From contig JAFJTR010000088.1 of assembly GCA_022559985.1 (NCBI GenBank), positions 1 to 64,000 of the forward strand: 64,000 nucleotides of DNA, read 5' to 3'. Made by a program: the position numbers and the translations under genes. Source of the DNA: Parastagonospora avenae f. sp. tritici 18332-5 (Eukaryota > Ascomycota > Dothideomycetes > Pleosporales > Phaeosphaeriaceae). The notes beneath the pieces were generated by a model. The model saw only the letters and a list, made by a program, of their open reading frames with translations, was not told where the DNA came from and did no database searches. This document shows, one piece after another, positions 41,188-51,681 of this stretch; the first letter of the stretch is position 1, and the number at the start of each line of letters is the position of its first letter.

Positions 41188-42447
41188 GATGAAAGATTTG
41201 GCTAGCTTCGGCTTCAGGTATCTTGAGTTGAGTGTAAAGTTGTTTCGGCGTTGTGTTATATAGCAAGGAACTGTAAGAAAAACTATGGAGCAAGTGCGCT
41301 TTTTTAAGACCTCGGTGTACCAGGCACCCGCTGATCTCACTGCGATAAGCGGGGACGACTCCGCAATTCACCACCAAACACACCGTTTATTTACAAAATC
41401 AGAGCTGGAATGACGCTCTTTCTGGACCAGATGCTGCCTTGGAGCAGCATTGATTGGTAATTCAATGGTTAAGGGCGCATAATGGACGCAATTGAGTCTA
41501 GCTCGAGGAGTAAAGACGACGGAAAGAGCACGCCAAGAAGAAACACAGCTTTGAATTGGCTTTGCGCGTGGAGCAAGGAAGAACCCACGTCTTGATATGT
41601 GTGTATATAATTGGAGCCCAGTGCAATGGTCGGTACAGCGCCGCTTGGGGTAACGTGGGTCGCACATCGCAGCTCGGCCGAGGCGAGTGCCACTACTGGT
41701 AGCAGACGGACCAAAAACAACGTAAAACTCCTACAACCATATCATTGCTCACTGCGGGGACTCCCTATCGCCAAATCAGCTAATACTGCCAAGGTTCAAA
41801 CCTAACGTGGCACGACCGAGGGATTAGAAATCAAACCCGTGGACCCCACTCGGATCTCCCCGCCAAGATCTTTTGGCTAATGGCTGTATCGACTTTAGAA
41901 AGTCATGTGTTGGTAGACTTGAATACAAACTCTTCGCAATAGAAGAGACTGAAATTACTCAAGGTGGCCAAGGTAGGTTTTAAGAGGACACAGACGAGTG
42001 ATGGGAGTGTTACAACCTGTTCCGACGTTGTTTAGCACGTTACTTGTCACCGGCACATGATGAGAAACGTATAGGTGTATTGAGCATTATGGATTCATCC
42101 CAGCTTGCTCCTCCTCATTACAGCTATAGTACCAAGCAGATTTTTGTAGGGAACTGGCATCTCTTTTGTAACCACGTCGCACTCAGGAAAACAGGAAGCA
42201 GCAGGTATGATGGTCGTCCTGCCACACCATGGGTATAATGTTGCCGCATATACTCGCTAGACACATGATAGGACCGAGGATACTAGGTCAGAAATAAGCA
42301 ATGGAATCACCTTTGTGAGGTGTCTATCGAAGGGCCGGATGCTGATCGATACGTGACCAGTAAGGCATGAGAGTAAGAGGATTGTTGTAGTCTGACGCGA
42401 TCGGCTATTCGCTTTCCCACCAATGCAGAATCGGTCTTGTCGAGATC
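41188..42447. other. Gene-poor interval between epoxide hydrolase and taspase genes
   Basis: About 1.26 kb with no recognised gene. Open frames are short, lack ATG or family features. The left part must contain the epoxide hydrolase promoter. Confidence 0.5.
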
Positions 42448-44517
42448 TCACCGGTAGCGCTGTGTCGTTTTGGACCTCTTGTTCCGCCTCAAGGGCAGCA
42501 TCCGACCTCCCTGCGCAATCTGGCCATTGCCGTTGCTACGAGACATTGTGCACTTTGGTACTGGCTCTTCTGAGGACATAGAAGCCAGGGCGAAAGAGTC
42601 GGTATTGTGTCCGAAATAGAGAAGCATGCCTCCACTCATCTTCTTGAGGCCAAGTATGCCTATCGCACCAGCAGAGTTGCTGTGCTTGACACTAGGATGC
42701 CCTGGTTCTTGTCAGAGAAAGTCTTGAAGTAACGTGTGAGGAATAACTTACCCATGAACTCATGCTCAATCATAGCTTTGAGAGCTTCATCTTCAGAAAC
42801 TTCAACGTACTCTCCGCCCCGGTTCTTCTTGACGCTCTGGTACAAGCGTTCAGCGCACACGGTGGCTGCCATGGTCGTTGCCATATGCTCGCCTGTCCCG
42901 CTGGTAACGGTGGCTACGCATGCTTGTTCTGGGTCGTTTGGGTCCGTGGGAATAACAGCGGCACCAACACCAACCAAAGCTGCAGGACCGACACGTCCAC
43001 GGTACTTCATCCCAATGCCCCCAGAAGAGGCACCGCAAGCGATGTTGCCCCAGCTGTCCACTGCAATAGCCCCAACGGTGTCTGTAATGTGATCCTCTTC
43101 TGGTTCAGAATGCTTTGAGGAAGATGCAGATGGCGCAGGAGGAAGTGGCGCTGTTTCCTTCACATGACTTAGGGGAGTTGTAACACGAGGTGAAGGCGCT
43201 ACAAGTTCTTTCTCCAGTGGGGTCACCGGTAGGGTCGTGACGAGAGCTTCGTCTGTTGGTTGATCTGGGTTCTCTGCTTTCATAGTTTTGTCGCTTATTC
43301 CAGAGTCGGAGTCTTCGCCAGAGCCATCAGCCCAGGAGTTGTGTCCTGAGTCTGGTACTATCCGAACAGGACCACTGTGTATATCTTGCATTTCTGTATC
43401 TCCAGGGAAAGGATTTGGGGATCCTCTGTAGTCTTTGTACTGGCCAAGGGTGGGGACCTTCTGTGTGCTGTTGATGAGGGCACTGCGTGATGATTCAGTA
43501 ACGGTATGAGGGCGGACCGCTCCAGGTGCAGGTGATGGGTTTGACGTGTCTGGTGTTGTAATGCGATCTGCGCCAGGCCACGAGCCTGATGACCGTTCGG
43601 AAGGAAGCAGTGATGGATCTGACGGAGTGGTCGAGGTATCTTCCGTGGTGTAGTACAGATTCTCGTCGGATGGGGATGGCGAGGGCGACCGGCCCGAAAA
43701 CGTCTTCCCCAGTAGGTTCTCCGTGTGCTGTTCACGAATCTTTCTCTGGGCCACCTCATCTTCAGGTGCGACATCGCCCCTCATCTGCCAGCACGAAGGG
43801 TGATTGCCAGACTTCCTGCCTTTACGCTCAGCAACCCTAAGGTCGGCACGCCATCTAAGCCAACGCTCTTTCGCGGCTGGTGAGATAAGAGCATCGTGAG
43901 GCAGGATCGGCATGCCCATTTCGACAGCGAAATCGGTTGCGCCCTGAGAGACAAGTAGGTTCGGTGGAACGCGCCGCAGAGTCAGCGAGTGCATGGTATG
44001 CTCGTGCACCAAGCGAGCCAAAGAAATGGGATTCTTGATTTCTGGACGCATTGTTAGTCAAGCTTGCGGTGTCATGAATTGACTCACGAGCAACAGCGCC
44101 GACAGCTCCACTGCGACCATGATGATCGACAATCGCCGCATCACACTCAACTACGCCATCCATAGCTAAGTTGCTGCCGTACCCAGCGTTCGTAATTTCC
44201 CTGTCTTCGAGCGTCTTGATGGCGGCCTCGACAGCATCTACTGCCGTGCCGCCGTTCTTCAAGACCAGCATTGCTAGCTGCGCGGCACTTTGGTCTCGTT
44301 AGTCATCTCAATTAGCCTCCGCGTCGCCCTGATCCACTCACTCATTGCAGGCTTCGAGGTGAATTTTCTCATTTTGGTGGCTGTGGTAGCCGGCGCCTGC
44401 ATGAACATATATGCAGCACACGTCGTCCCTGGGCGGACTACGCGTGGCCTTGCGCGTGTGCGGATCGCTTGTGAAGGCGCCGTCAGCCGTCGCATATTGG
44501 CGAGAGGGGACCGACAT
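42448..44517 (-). CDS. Taspase-like threonine aspartase (Ntn hydrolase)
   Basis: Exons 44517..44342, 44287..44088, 44041..42752 and 42701..42448 encode 639 residues; introns are 46 to 54 nt. Each splice restores family sequence: HLEACND-AAQLAML, GAVGAVA-QIKNPIS, and EFMG-HPSVKHSNSAGA. Landmarks: CIYVHAGAGYHS, NGGTAVDAVEAAI, NAGYGS, ECDAAI, then the autocleavage site DTVGAIAVD with the catalytic Thr, SSGGIGMKYRGRVG, and GTGEHMATT. This is the L-asparaginase 2/taspase1 group, in which self-cleavage exposes the Thr of the beta chain. Between alpha and beta parts lies an insert of about 220 residues, rich in Ser, Pro and acids. The C-terminal LYFGHNTDSFALASM block is fungal-type. Whether it is a protease or an isoaspartyl hydrolase is not shown. 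Confidence 0.9.
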
Positions 44518-45311
44518 GCCCCTAGATTTCGAGAGGCGCTGTCGGAAGTTCCGGAGATGGGAACCAATTGTGAGAGATCTGTTGCGGGATGTCTGTCTGA
44601 TGCTGTGTGAGGCTATGGTGAGCGAGGAGCTCTGTGGTGCGAACGCTCGCCGACGAGAAGTTTAGAAATGCGAGATCAGCAGGGCATTCGGGTCGAGATG
44701 AGGCAAAAAGGGTATGTGAAGATGCGTGTTGTAGAGAAGTTGCCGACGTGTCGAACAGGAAGATGAAAGAATGGCAAGAATGGAAATCGCCGTAGCGGTG
44801 ATAAGGCGGAATGGAGAAGTAAAGTCTACGTGCGAAGAGCGAGAGTGGGAAAAGTCTCGGGGGCTGCAGGATTCGAGGTCAGTGAGAGAGGATGTTAGTG
44901 GAAATGTGGGTGTTGATGTCGACCGCTCCTTCCTTGCGATCAGTTTAAGCCATGCGGTCGAGCTCCATCTGATGCATCACGTAGCCTTGTCAATTGGAGG
45001 AGGCACGTCTGCTCGATGCAGGCAGGAAGGTGCGACTCAGTGTTTAGAGAGAAGACTCGCAGCTCGACTGGTCAGACCGGGCGCACACGTCTGCAGCTGC
45101 AGTTCCCCGCCATTTCTTCTCATTTCCGCCGGCGCCAAGGGCGGAGCGGGGCGTCCCTGATTCGTGTGCAGCCCACATCATCCACCAACCTCCGCTATCC
45201 CACCACTCTGCCCAAGACATCTCTCCGATCTATACGCGCACCCATCTCCTCACTAACGGGTACTCTTGAGCTGCTTCTGGCAATTGACCATCTCCGCGGG
45301 CAGTAGCAAAG
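44518..45311. other. Divergent promoter region, taspase and ARP3
   Basis: About 800 bp between two start codons. It includes CA/CT-rich leader sequence before ARP3 (45170-45300). The taspase frame stays open some way upstream of its ATG but has no further in-frame ATG. No gene is supported. Confidence 0.5.
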
Positions 45312-46856
45312 ATGGCGTCCCAAACCCCCGCCGTTGTCATGGACAAGTAAGCTCCCAGCTGCCTGCGGGCCCCCATATTGCGATTGAGTACTGACGCTGG
45401 CGTGTAGCGGCACGGGTTACTCGAAGCTCGGTACAGCTACCTGTATCAATCTAGGGCCAACATGTATTGACATTGCGTCACAGGTTTCGCCGGCAACGAT
45501 TCCCCCTCCTTCGTCTTCCCCACGGCCATAGCTACGAAAGGCCCAACAGGCGGTAGCGGTGGTTCAGGCTCCGGCCGCCCTGCAGTCGCAAACAAGCCTT
45601 CTTTCTTGACCGGCGGCGCTGGACCCGGCGGGCATCTCTCTGGGAAGCGCGGTACTGAAGACCTGGACTTCTTCATCGGAGACGAGGCTCTCTTGGCAGC
45701 AGCAGGCGCCGGCTATGGCATCAACTACCCGATCAGGCACGGTCAAATAGACAATTGGGTATGCGAAGGCGACGGCTACAGGCAGGCAAAGGACGAAAAG
45801 CTGATACCTGCTAGGATCTCATGGAGCGCTTCTGGTCCAACTCGATATTCAAGTACTTGAGGGTCGAACCGGAGGACCACCATTTCCTCCTCACTGAGCC
45901 TGTACGCAAGACTACCATGCATCGACAGTCGCCTGATTGCTGACAGAGTATAGCCACTGAACCCTCCCGAGAACCGTGAAGCTACTGCCGAGATCATGTT
46001 TGAGTCTTTCAATGTAGCTGGTCTATACATCGCTGTACAAGCCGTCCTTGCTCTAGCTGCCTCATGGACAAGCTCCAAAGTCCAAGACCGATCCCTCACC
46101 GGTACTGTCATCGACTCTGGTGCGGGTGTCACCCACGTCATTCCCGTTGCGGAGGGCTACGTTATCGGTTCGTCAATCAAGAGTGTCCCAATTGCAGGTC
46201 GCGACATCACGAATTTCGTGCAATCACTCCTCCGAGAGCGCGGCGAGCCAGACAGCTCACTTCAGACCGCGGAGCGCATCAAGGAAGAATACTGCTATGT
46301 GTGCCCGGACATCGTCAAAGAGTTTGCGCGCTTCGACCGCGAGTCGGACGACCGGTTCAAAAAGCATACCGTCAACTACCCCAACGGCAAGACGACTGTC
46401 GTCGATGTCGGATACGAACGCTTCCTGGCGCCTGAGATTTTCTTCAACCCCGAGATTTACTCCTCGGATTTCCTGACCCCGCTCCCCACCATCGTCGACA
46501 ACGTCATTCAGACTTCGCCTATCGACGTGCGAAGAGGACTGTACAAGAACATTGTGCTCTCTGGGGGTTCGACGCTTTACAAGGATTTCGGTCGTCGCCT
46601 GCAGCGCGATATAAGGCACCTGGTGGATGCAAGGATTAAGGCTTCAGAAGCGAGGAGCGGTGGCGCAAAGAGTGGTGGTCTGGAAGTCTCGGTCATTACA
46701 CACAAGAGGCAACGACACGGCCCATGGTTCGGAGGCAGTTTGCTTGGTCAGACTCCAGAGTTCAAGAGCTACTGCCACACCAAGGCCGAGTACGACGAGA
46801 TAGGCCCCAGCATTGTGCGAAGGTTTGCGCTCTTGGGTGGACCGGGTAGCACATAA
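45312..46856 (+). CDS. ARP3: Actin-related protein 3 (Arp2/3 complex)
   Basis: Five exons (45312..45346, 45408..45430, 45484..45758, 45815..45901, 45954..46856) encode 440 residues; introns are 52 to 61 nt. The second exon is only 23 nt (GTGYSKL). Arp3 and Arp2 together nucleate branched actin filaments at endocytic patches. Actin-fold landmarks: VVMDNGTGYSKLGFAGN (phosphate loop 1), FFIGDEAL, PIRHGQIDNWDLMERFW, VIDSGAGVTHVIPVAEGY (phosphate loop 2), and IVLSGGSTLYKDFGRRLQRD. The Gly/Ser-rich insert at about residues 40-70 (GGSGGSGSGRPA...SGKRGTEDLD) is typical of filamentous fungal Arp3. The C-terminal WFGGSLLGQTPEF is well kept. Confidence 0.96.
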
Positions 46857-47064
46857 GTTTAACAAGGCGTGGATTGATGTTGGGAGATCATATTGAGCGA
46901 GTATGAGATAACTGCAAAAGTCCAAGAATGAGATCAGATTCATTAAATGATCATTTTATTTGAGGCAATGTGACTGAGCACTTTGAAAGCTCCTGAGAAG
47001 TCCCTCAACTTGTGCTGAGCACCTGTATCGAGCTCTCTCAGAGTGTGACGCAGGATGCAGCCAA

Positions 47065-48876
47065 CTAAGCTTTCATCCCGTCCCCTCCCTCTGCCTTTCC
47101 ATTCTCAGCCACGCCATTCTCGCCCTCCGTCTTACCGTGCTTCCTCCTCAGCACCGCGACTCCCTCAACATGCCCCGTCATCGGGAAGAAGTCAAATCCC
47201 CTCAGCGACTCAATCTCATAACACCCTTCTCCCTTGCCAAACCCACCATCCACACCCATCATGCCGCCCACAAGCACACCCACATCTCTCGCCTGCGTGT
47301 GCACATTGCAACTGACATACACCACCCTCTGGGGTCCATACTCTACTAATTGCCGGAGGAAGGACTCATCGCAGCCTTTGCGGGGCGGGTCGATCATTAC
47401 GACGGTCTCATTGGCTGGCGAGGAGATAGACGCGAAGAGTTTGGCAGCGTCGGCGGCGATGAAGCGCGTGGTTGAGCTGGGGAGGTTGTTGAGCCGAGCA
47501 TTTGTCGTGGCGGAGTCGATGGAGCTGGAGCTGATGTCGATGCCGAGGGAGGATTTGAATAGTGCGGAGAGGGTTATGGTGAAGAGGCCTGAGCCGGAGT
47601 AGGCGTCGATCAAGTGCGTGATGTTGTGCTCTGAGGCGGTGGGGAGGATGTGCTCGCGGATGTACTGTGTGAAGACGGGTAGGATGGAGTTGTTGTTTTG
47701 GAAGAAAGAGCCGGCGGGGTTGACGAATTGAAATGTGTCGTCGATGTATTCGGTGGTTTTGGCGTTAGAGTTTGTTACGCAGGTTTTGCGATGGATGAAG
47801 TCTCCGCGGTCTTCGATGACAGCATCTTTGTCTTCTTCTTTCGAAGCATCGTATTCGGACTTGGGAATACGCTCCGTACTTTCGCGAAGGAGTATGGTTG
47901 CGCCCTTCTTGTAGTTTGCGAGCTCGGCGGCGACGCGTTTGCGCTCGCGCTTGTTGCCGTTGCGTATGGCATCAGTGCCAATGGGACAGTCTTCGATGTC
48001 CATGGTTATACGGGTACCCTTCTTCATGAACCCAATTGGGGGCATTTCCTTGAAGGTGCGCCTGATGCCATGGCGGCCATCGCTGCGCCTGGCGTCTGGA
48101 GGCCCGTCAAAGTGAGGGGTGAGTTTTGTGCGGTATCCGTACTGAAGAGGCGAGCCGATTGTGTCGCCAATGACTGGGATAAGCTCTGGTGGTAAGTTCG
48201 AGAAGTTCTTGTATGCTTTCTCGACGATGGATCTCTTGTGTTGCAGCTGAAAGTCGTAGGGCAGCATCTGGAACTGACAGCCCGAACAGGATGAAAAATA
48301 GGGACACTTGACAAGGGACTGGTCGCGATGTTCCGAGGGATTGCTGACCTTGATGAAATCGGCCATGGTATATTTTTCTTTTTCAAAGTGCTTGAAGACT
48401 TTTGCTGTTACTTTGTCGCCAGGTGCTGTGAACGGAACCACATAGACCTGATCTGAATCGGAGCCTTCCTGAAAGCCGAGCCCATCGCCGGTAGAAGAGA
48501 TCTCTTTGATGTGTACCTCGATCTCCGCGAGCCTTTCCGGAAGATCTTTCGAGGCTACGTCCCCATCTTTTCCTACGTCGAGCTTCTTGATGAGGGCCGT
48601 CACATCCTCCAATAGGATCTCCTCATTAGTGCCGTTGGTTTTCAAGATCTTGCTCTGTACAGCGTGTCCATTCTTCATTCTCTTATTCTTGAATCTGTAG
48701 CTTCCCCGTGACTCTTCCTCGCTTCTCAATAGTGTTTCGGCAAGTCTCTTTTCGCCGAAGCTCTCGATGGGCGCCACATTTTCCGCCGATGATGCCATAT
48801 TGTGTCTGGCGATACTGGTCCTTCGCGATCCAGCCAAAAGTGTCCTTAGCGGTCGAGAGTAAGTTCGTGCAAACAT
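47065..48876 (-). CDS. TRM2: tRNA (uracil-5-)-methyltransferase Trm2
   Basis: A single exon encodes 603 residues from the ATG at 48876 (MFARTYSRPLRTLL). It makes 5-methyluridine at position 54 of tRNA, the T-loop ribothymidine. The first ~27 residues are basic and lack acids, so dual mitochondrial targeting is possible; an internal ATG at 48798 (MASSAENVA) would give a cytosolic or nuclear form. A TRAM-like domain precedes the Cys cluster CPYFSSCSGCQF, which matches the C-x5-C-x2-C cluster of the RumA/TrmA family. The SAM domain has DAYSGSGLFT, DPPRKGCDE (motif IV) and YVSCN with the catalytic Cys. A Glu/Gly/Lys-rich tail ends the protein. Its 5' end lies 189 bp from that of uS5m. Confidence 0.94.
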   Translation of the reverse strand: MFARTYSRPLRTLLAGSRRTSIARHNMASSAENVAPIESFGEKRLAETLLRSEEESRGSYRFKNKRMKNGHAVQSKILKTNGTNEEILLEDVTALIKKLDVGKDGDVASKDLPERLAEIEVHIKEISSTGDGLGFQEGSDSDQVYVVPFTAPGDKVTAKVFKHFEKEKYTMADFIKVSNPSEHRDQSLVKCPYFSSCSGCQFQMLPYDFQLQHKRSIVEKAYKNFSNLPPELIPVIGDTIGSPLQYGYRTKLTPHFDGPPDARRSDGRHGIRRTFKEMPPIGFMKKGTRITMDIEDCPIGTDAIRNGNKRERKRVAAELANYKKGATILLRESTERIPKSEYDASKEEDKDAVIEDRGDFIHRKTCVTNSNAKTTEYIDDTFQFVNPAGSFFQNNNSILPVFTQYIREHILPTASEHNITHLIDAYSGSGLFTITLSALFKSSLGIDISSSSIDSATTNARLNNLPSSTTRFIAADAAKLFASISSPANETVVMIDPPRKGCDESFLRQLVEYGPQRVVYVSCNVHTQARDVGVLVGGMMGVDGGFGKGEGCYEIESLRGFDFFPMTGHVEGVAVLRRKHGKTEGENGVAENGKAEGGDGMKA

Positions 48877-49064
48877 GCAGATATCTGGAGTTGAAAAAGT
48901 TATGTTAGTCACTGAGTTGGGGAAGGCGGCGATTGGTTATGCCGACTAGCGCATCTTTTTCTCGAAGCTCGAACTTCACCTGTGGACGAGTGGTGGAACG
49001 GCGCCAGTCGCTCTTTCGCATCGCCACACGCCCAATTGACCTCCAGCGGGACGGTCACGTTACG
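48877..49064. promoter_or_regulatory. Short bidirectional promoter, TRM2 and uS5m
   Basis: Two divergent start codons are only 188 bp apart; an in-frame ATG at 48939 would shorten the gap to 62 bp. The arrangement suggests a shared promoter for two RNA/translation genes. Confidence 0.5.
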
Positions 49065-50407
49065 ATGAGCGTCTGTCGCCCCGCTCGGTGTCTCTTCACC
49101 AAGGCCACGTCTACAACCCTGCCCAAGGCGCCGTCACAACGATCCTTCCAGACCTCTGCATCACGACAAGCACGCAAGCGACGACCAAACTACCCATCGA
49201 TCAAGGCAGACGACCTCAAGCTGCTGAACCAGGCAGCCGAGGTCGAGTACCCCAAGTACGACACATCGGAGACAAAGCTCCTGGAGAAGAAGTACAGCCC
49301 CTCTCAAATCGCAGCCATCAAAGCCGCCGAATCCGCAATCGACACACGAGATGTTATAACCCAAGGCCAGCGGCGAAGTGACCCATGGCGACTGCCCTAC
49401 GAAGACGATCTCGCAGAGGTCGACCCTGTCACAGACAAGCGGGAACGGCTGGGGCCAGATGATGTCAAGGGCAAATTCAACTTCCGCCTCGCCAACGAGA
49501 TGGAGCGAGACGAGGCGATATCCCAGATAGCGAACGAGAATCTGGCCAAAATGTTTCCAGAGGGGATGCCAGAGGGCGAGCTGAACGCAGATCAGGAGAA
49601 GCAAATACAAGACGCATTCGAGGCTGCGATAACGCAGGCCGCACTGGATCCCCGAGCGACATTCACATCTAAAGACCCAGAGACGCTGAAAGTCCTCGCA
49701 GACCCTCGTCACAACCTCGTCAACCCCGATCTACCCCGTCTTGAGAACCGCATGGCAAGACAGACTCGCCGCTCCTCTAATGAAGAAGAAGAGGACCCAC
49801 GGCAAAAGCGACTCCTTCAGTATCTTGGCTGGGACAAGCAGAAGCTGCGCAGCATCCGCGTAAAGACGCTCGTGACCCACGGCGTCACAAATCAAACACG
49901 CATGGGCAAGATTAGGAGTTTGTACTACTTGACCATTGCGGGCAACCAGGACGGGCTGCTGGGCGTGGGCGAGGGCAAGTCGGTGGAACCCGAAGAAGGC
50001 CGGAAACAAAGCATCATGAGTGCGATCCGCAACATGAGGCCTGTTCCGCGGTATGAAAACAGGACGACGTTTGGCGACTTGGAAAGGAAGGTTGGCGCGA
50101 CGAAGGTGCAACTGTTTGCGAGACCGCCTGGTAAGTGTTCCTCCACTGAGGCTTGAAGATGTAAAGTGGCTAACATGTTATCGCAGGATTCGGTCTCCGC
50201 ACACAACATCTCATCTTCGAGCTCGCCCGCGCCGCCGGCCTGCAAGATCTCGCCGCAAAGACACCCCGCTCGCGCAACAAGATGAACGTAATCAAAGCCA
50301 CATGGGAAGCGCTCACGAACCAGAAGCTGCCGGACGAGATTGCGCGGGCGCGAGGCAAGAAGATGGTCGATGTGCGGAAGGTGTATTACGGAGGCAGTGT
50401 ACATTAG
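49065..50407 (+). CDS. MRPS5: Mitochondrial small ribosomal subunit protein uS5m
   Basis: Exons 49065..50130 and 50187..50407 encode 428 residues; the intron is 56 nt (GTAAGT...TCGCAG), joining RPPG to FGLRTQHLI. The N terminus (MSVCRPARCLFTKATST) and RSFQTSASRQARKRRPN region look like a mitochondrial presequence. The S5 N-terminal domain is seen in IRVKTLVTHGVTNQTRMGK and IRSLYYLTIAGNQDGLLG, the S5 C-terminal domain in VQLFARPPGFGLRTQHLIFE. The long middle part with NLAKMFPEGMPEGEL is typical of fungal uS5m. An in-frame ATG at 48939 would add 42 residues; I prefer the later one because it begins the presequence-like stretch. Confidence 0.93.
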
Positions 50408-50575
50408 ACCCGGCTATCGTAGCCACATCTTAGGCGGGATTGTACATGGCATCTAGCCTGGCGTGTAGCATCACCATATAGCACGTGTATAACCACATCT
50501 TTCTGCGCTTGCATAACTCGTTCACTTGGGGGTATCATATCTTCTTCTTCAAACCTGCCGTCTCCACGCGACTCC

Positions 50576-50961
50576 TCACAGCGTAGATCTGTCCCCCTCC
50601 CCCTCGTCATCCCCCCCGCTCCTCCCATCCTGATCATCCATCTGCTGATTTAACACAATACTATATACACTCGCCTTGAGCAGCGTAAACACCAGACTCG
50701 TCTTGCGCTCCAGGCCCCGCAGGCCATCCAGTATCGCGGCGGACGGCTTATTCGACAGGTCGAGGAGGAGTGTGGACATCTGTTGCGCATTGTCAGGTTC
50801 ATTGCGCGGGGGAGGGGAGGGAAGGAGAAACGCACGTTGTTCAGATTTCCGAGTAACCGCGCATACTCGTCCAGGACTTCTTGTTCGAGCGGGGAGAGTG
50901 TTTCGTTGTCTTCGGATGCTTGGGAGGCGGATAGATGGGCTTCTGGGGTTTCGGACGTCAT
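50576..50961 (-). CDS. DAD3: DASH complex subunit Dad3
   Basis: Exons 50961..50836 and 50779..50576 encode 109 residues; the 56-nt intron falls between LLGNLNN and MSTLLLDLSN. The family core LSPLEQEVLDEYARLL (residues ~22-37) and ILDGLRGLERKTSLVFTLLKASVYSIVL are unmistakable. Dad3 is part of the DASH/Dam1 ring that couples kinetochores to microtubules in fungi. The C-terminal ~20 residues are acidic and Gly-rich (DDQDGRSGGDDEGEGD). It converges with uS5m, with 168 bp between stops. Confidence 0.94.
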
Positions 50962-51681
50962 TGTTGCGAAGATTGTGTACGCAGGAGAAGTGTGACCGCT
51001 GGGGATACTTTATTATTGGTGGGGGCGGTTCACTGCGGCGATCTATGGAGCGGTGCAAATGCGGAGGGCGACTGATTGTAGAAGAGCGTAAAAGTCGTGA
51101 TTGAAGATCGTGTCCGTGCTTAAAGAGTGAATCGAAGCTGTTTCTTCGCGTTGTTGCTCGAACGCAAGATGCGCCTGTTGCGGGGAAGACGCGACTCCGA
51201 GTGGTCAGTGCATAAACAATCACGCCCAGTCACAATACGTCAAATGCACAAAATGAATCTCGCCTGACACTGTCGTATATTTAGTACTCGCTGTTTTCAC
51301 TTCGACCTCCATCGGACACTTTCTCCTAGTGACAGCTTCCTGCAATGCTACGCCCGAGATGCATCCGCCCTTAGACTGTGCATGCCTTTTCCATACAAGT
51401 GCCTTTGCACAAAGAATGCCACAATATTGTGTCGAACGCCATGAGATCGAGATGTGGATCTCCATGGCCTTTTCTTTAGCAAGGCCTGTGGCTAGCGCTG
51501 AATCGAAATAAAAAAAAATCTCCGTAAGCGCCGCTGCCATGGACTAGAAACCCGATGTCTATAACACCATGCTGAAAGAGTGGAGGCGGGAGTGGTGCAA
51601 CAAAACGCCCCCCATGTAATACAAATATGCAGACGTCCCCATTTGGTGCTTGCTACCAAAGAGACATTATCGGCGTCGACC
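50962..51681. other. Interval between DAD3 and the NRC2-type kinase
   Basis: About 720 bp. The left part is the DAD3 promoter; the right part is the 3' flank of the kinase gene. No gene is supported. Confidence 0.5.

Noticed and set aside
41469..41720. Signal-peptide-like frame MFLVRLLPVVALASA on the minus strand
   Set aside because: It starts at TTG, not ATG, has no family features and no leader, and stops after about 80 codons.
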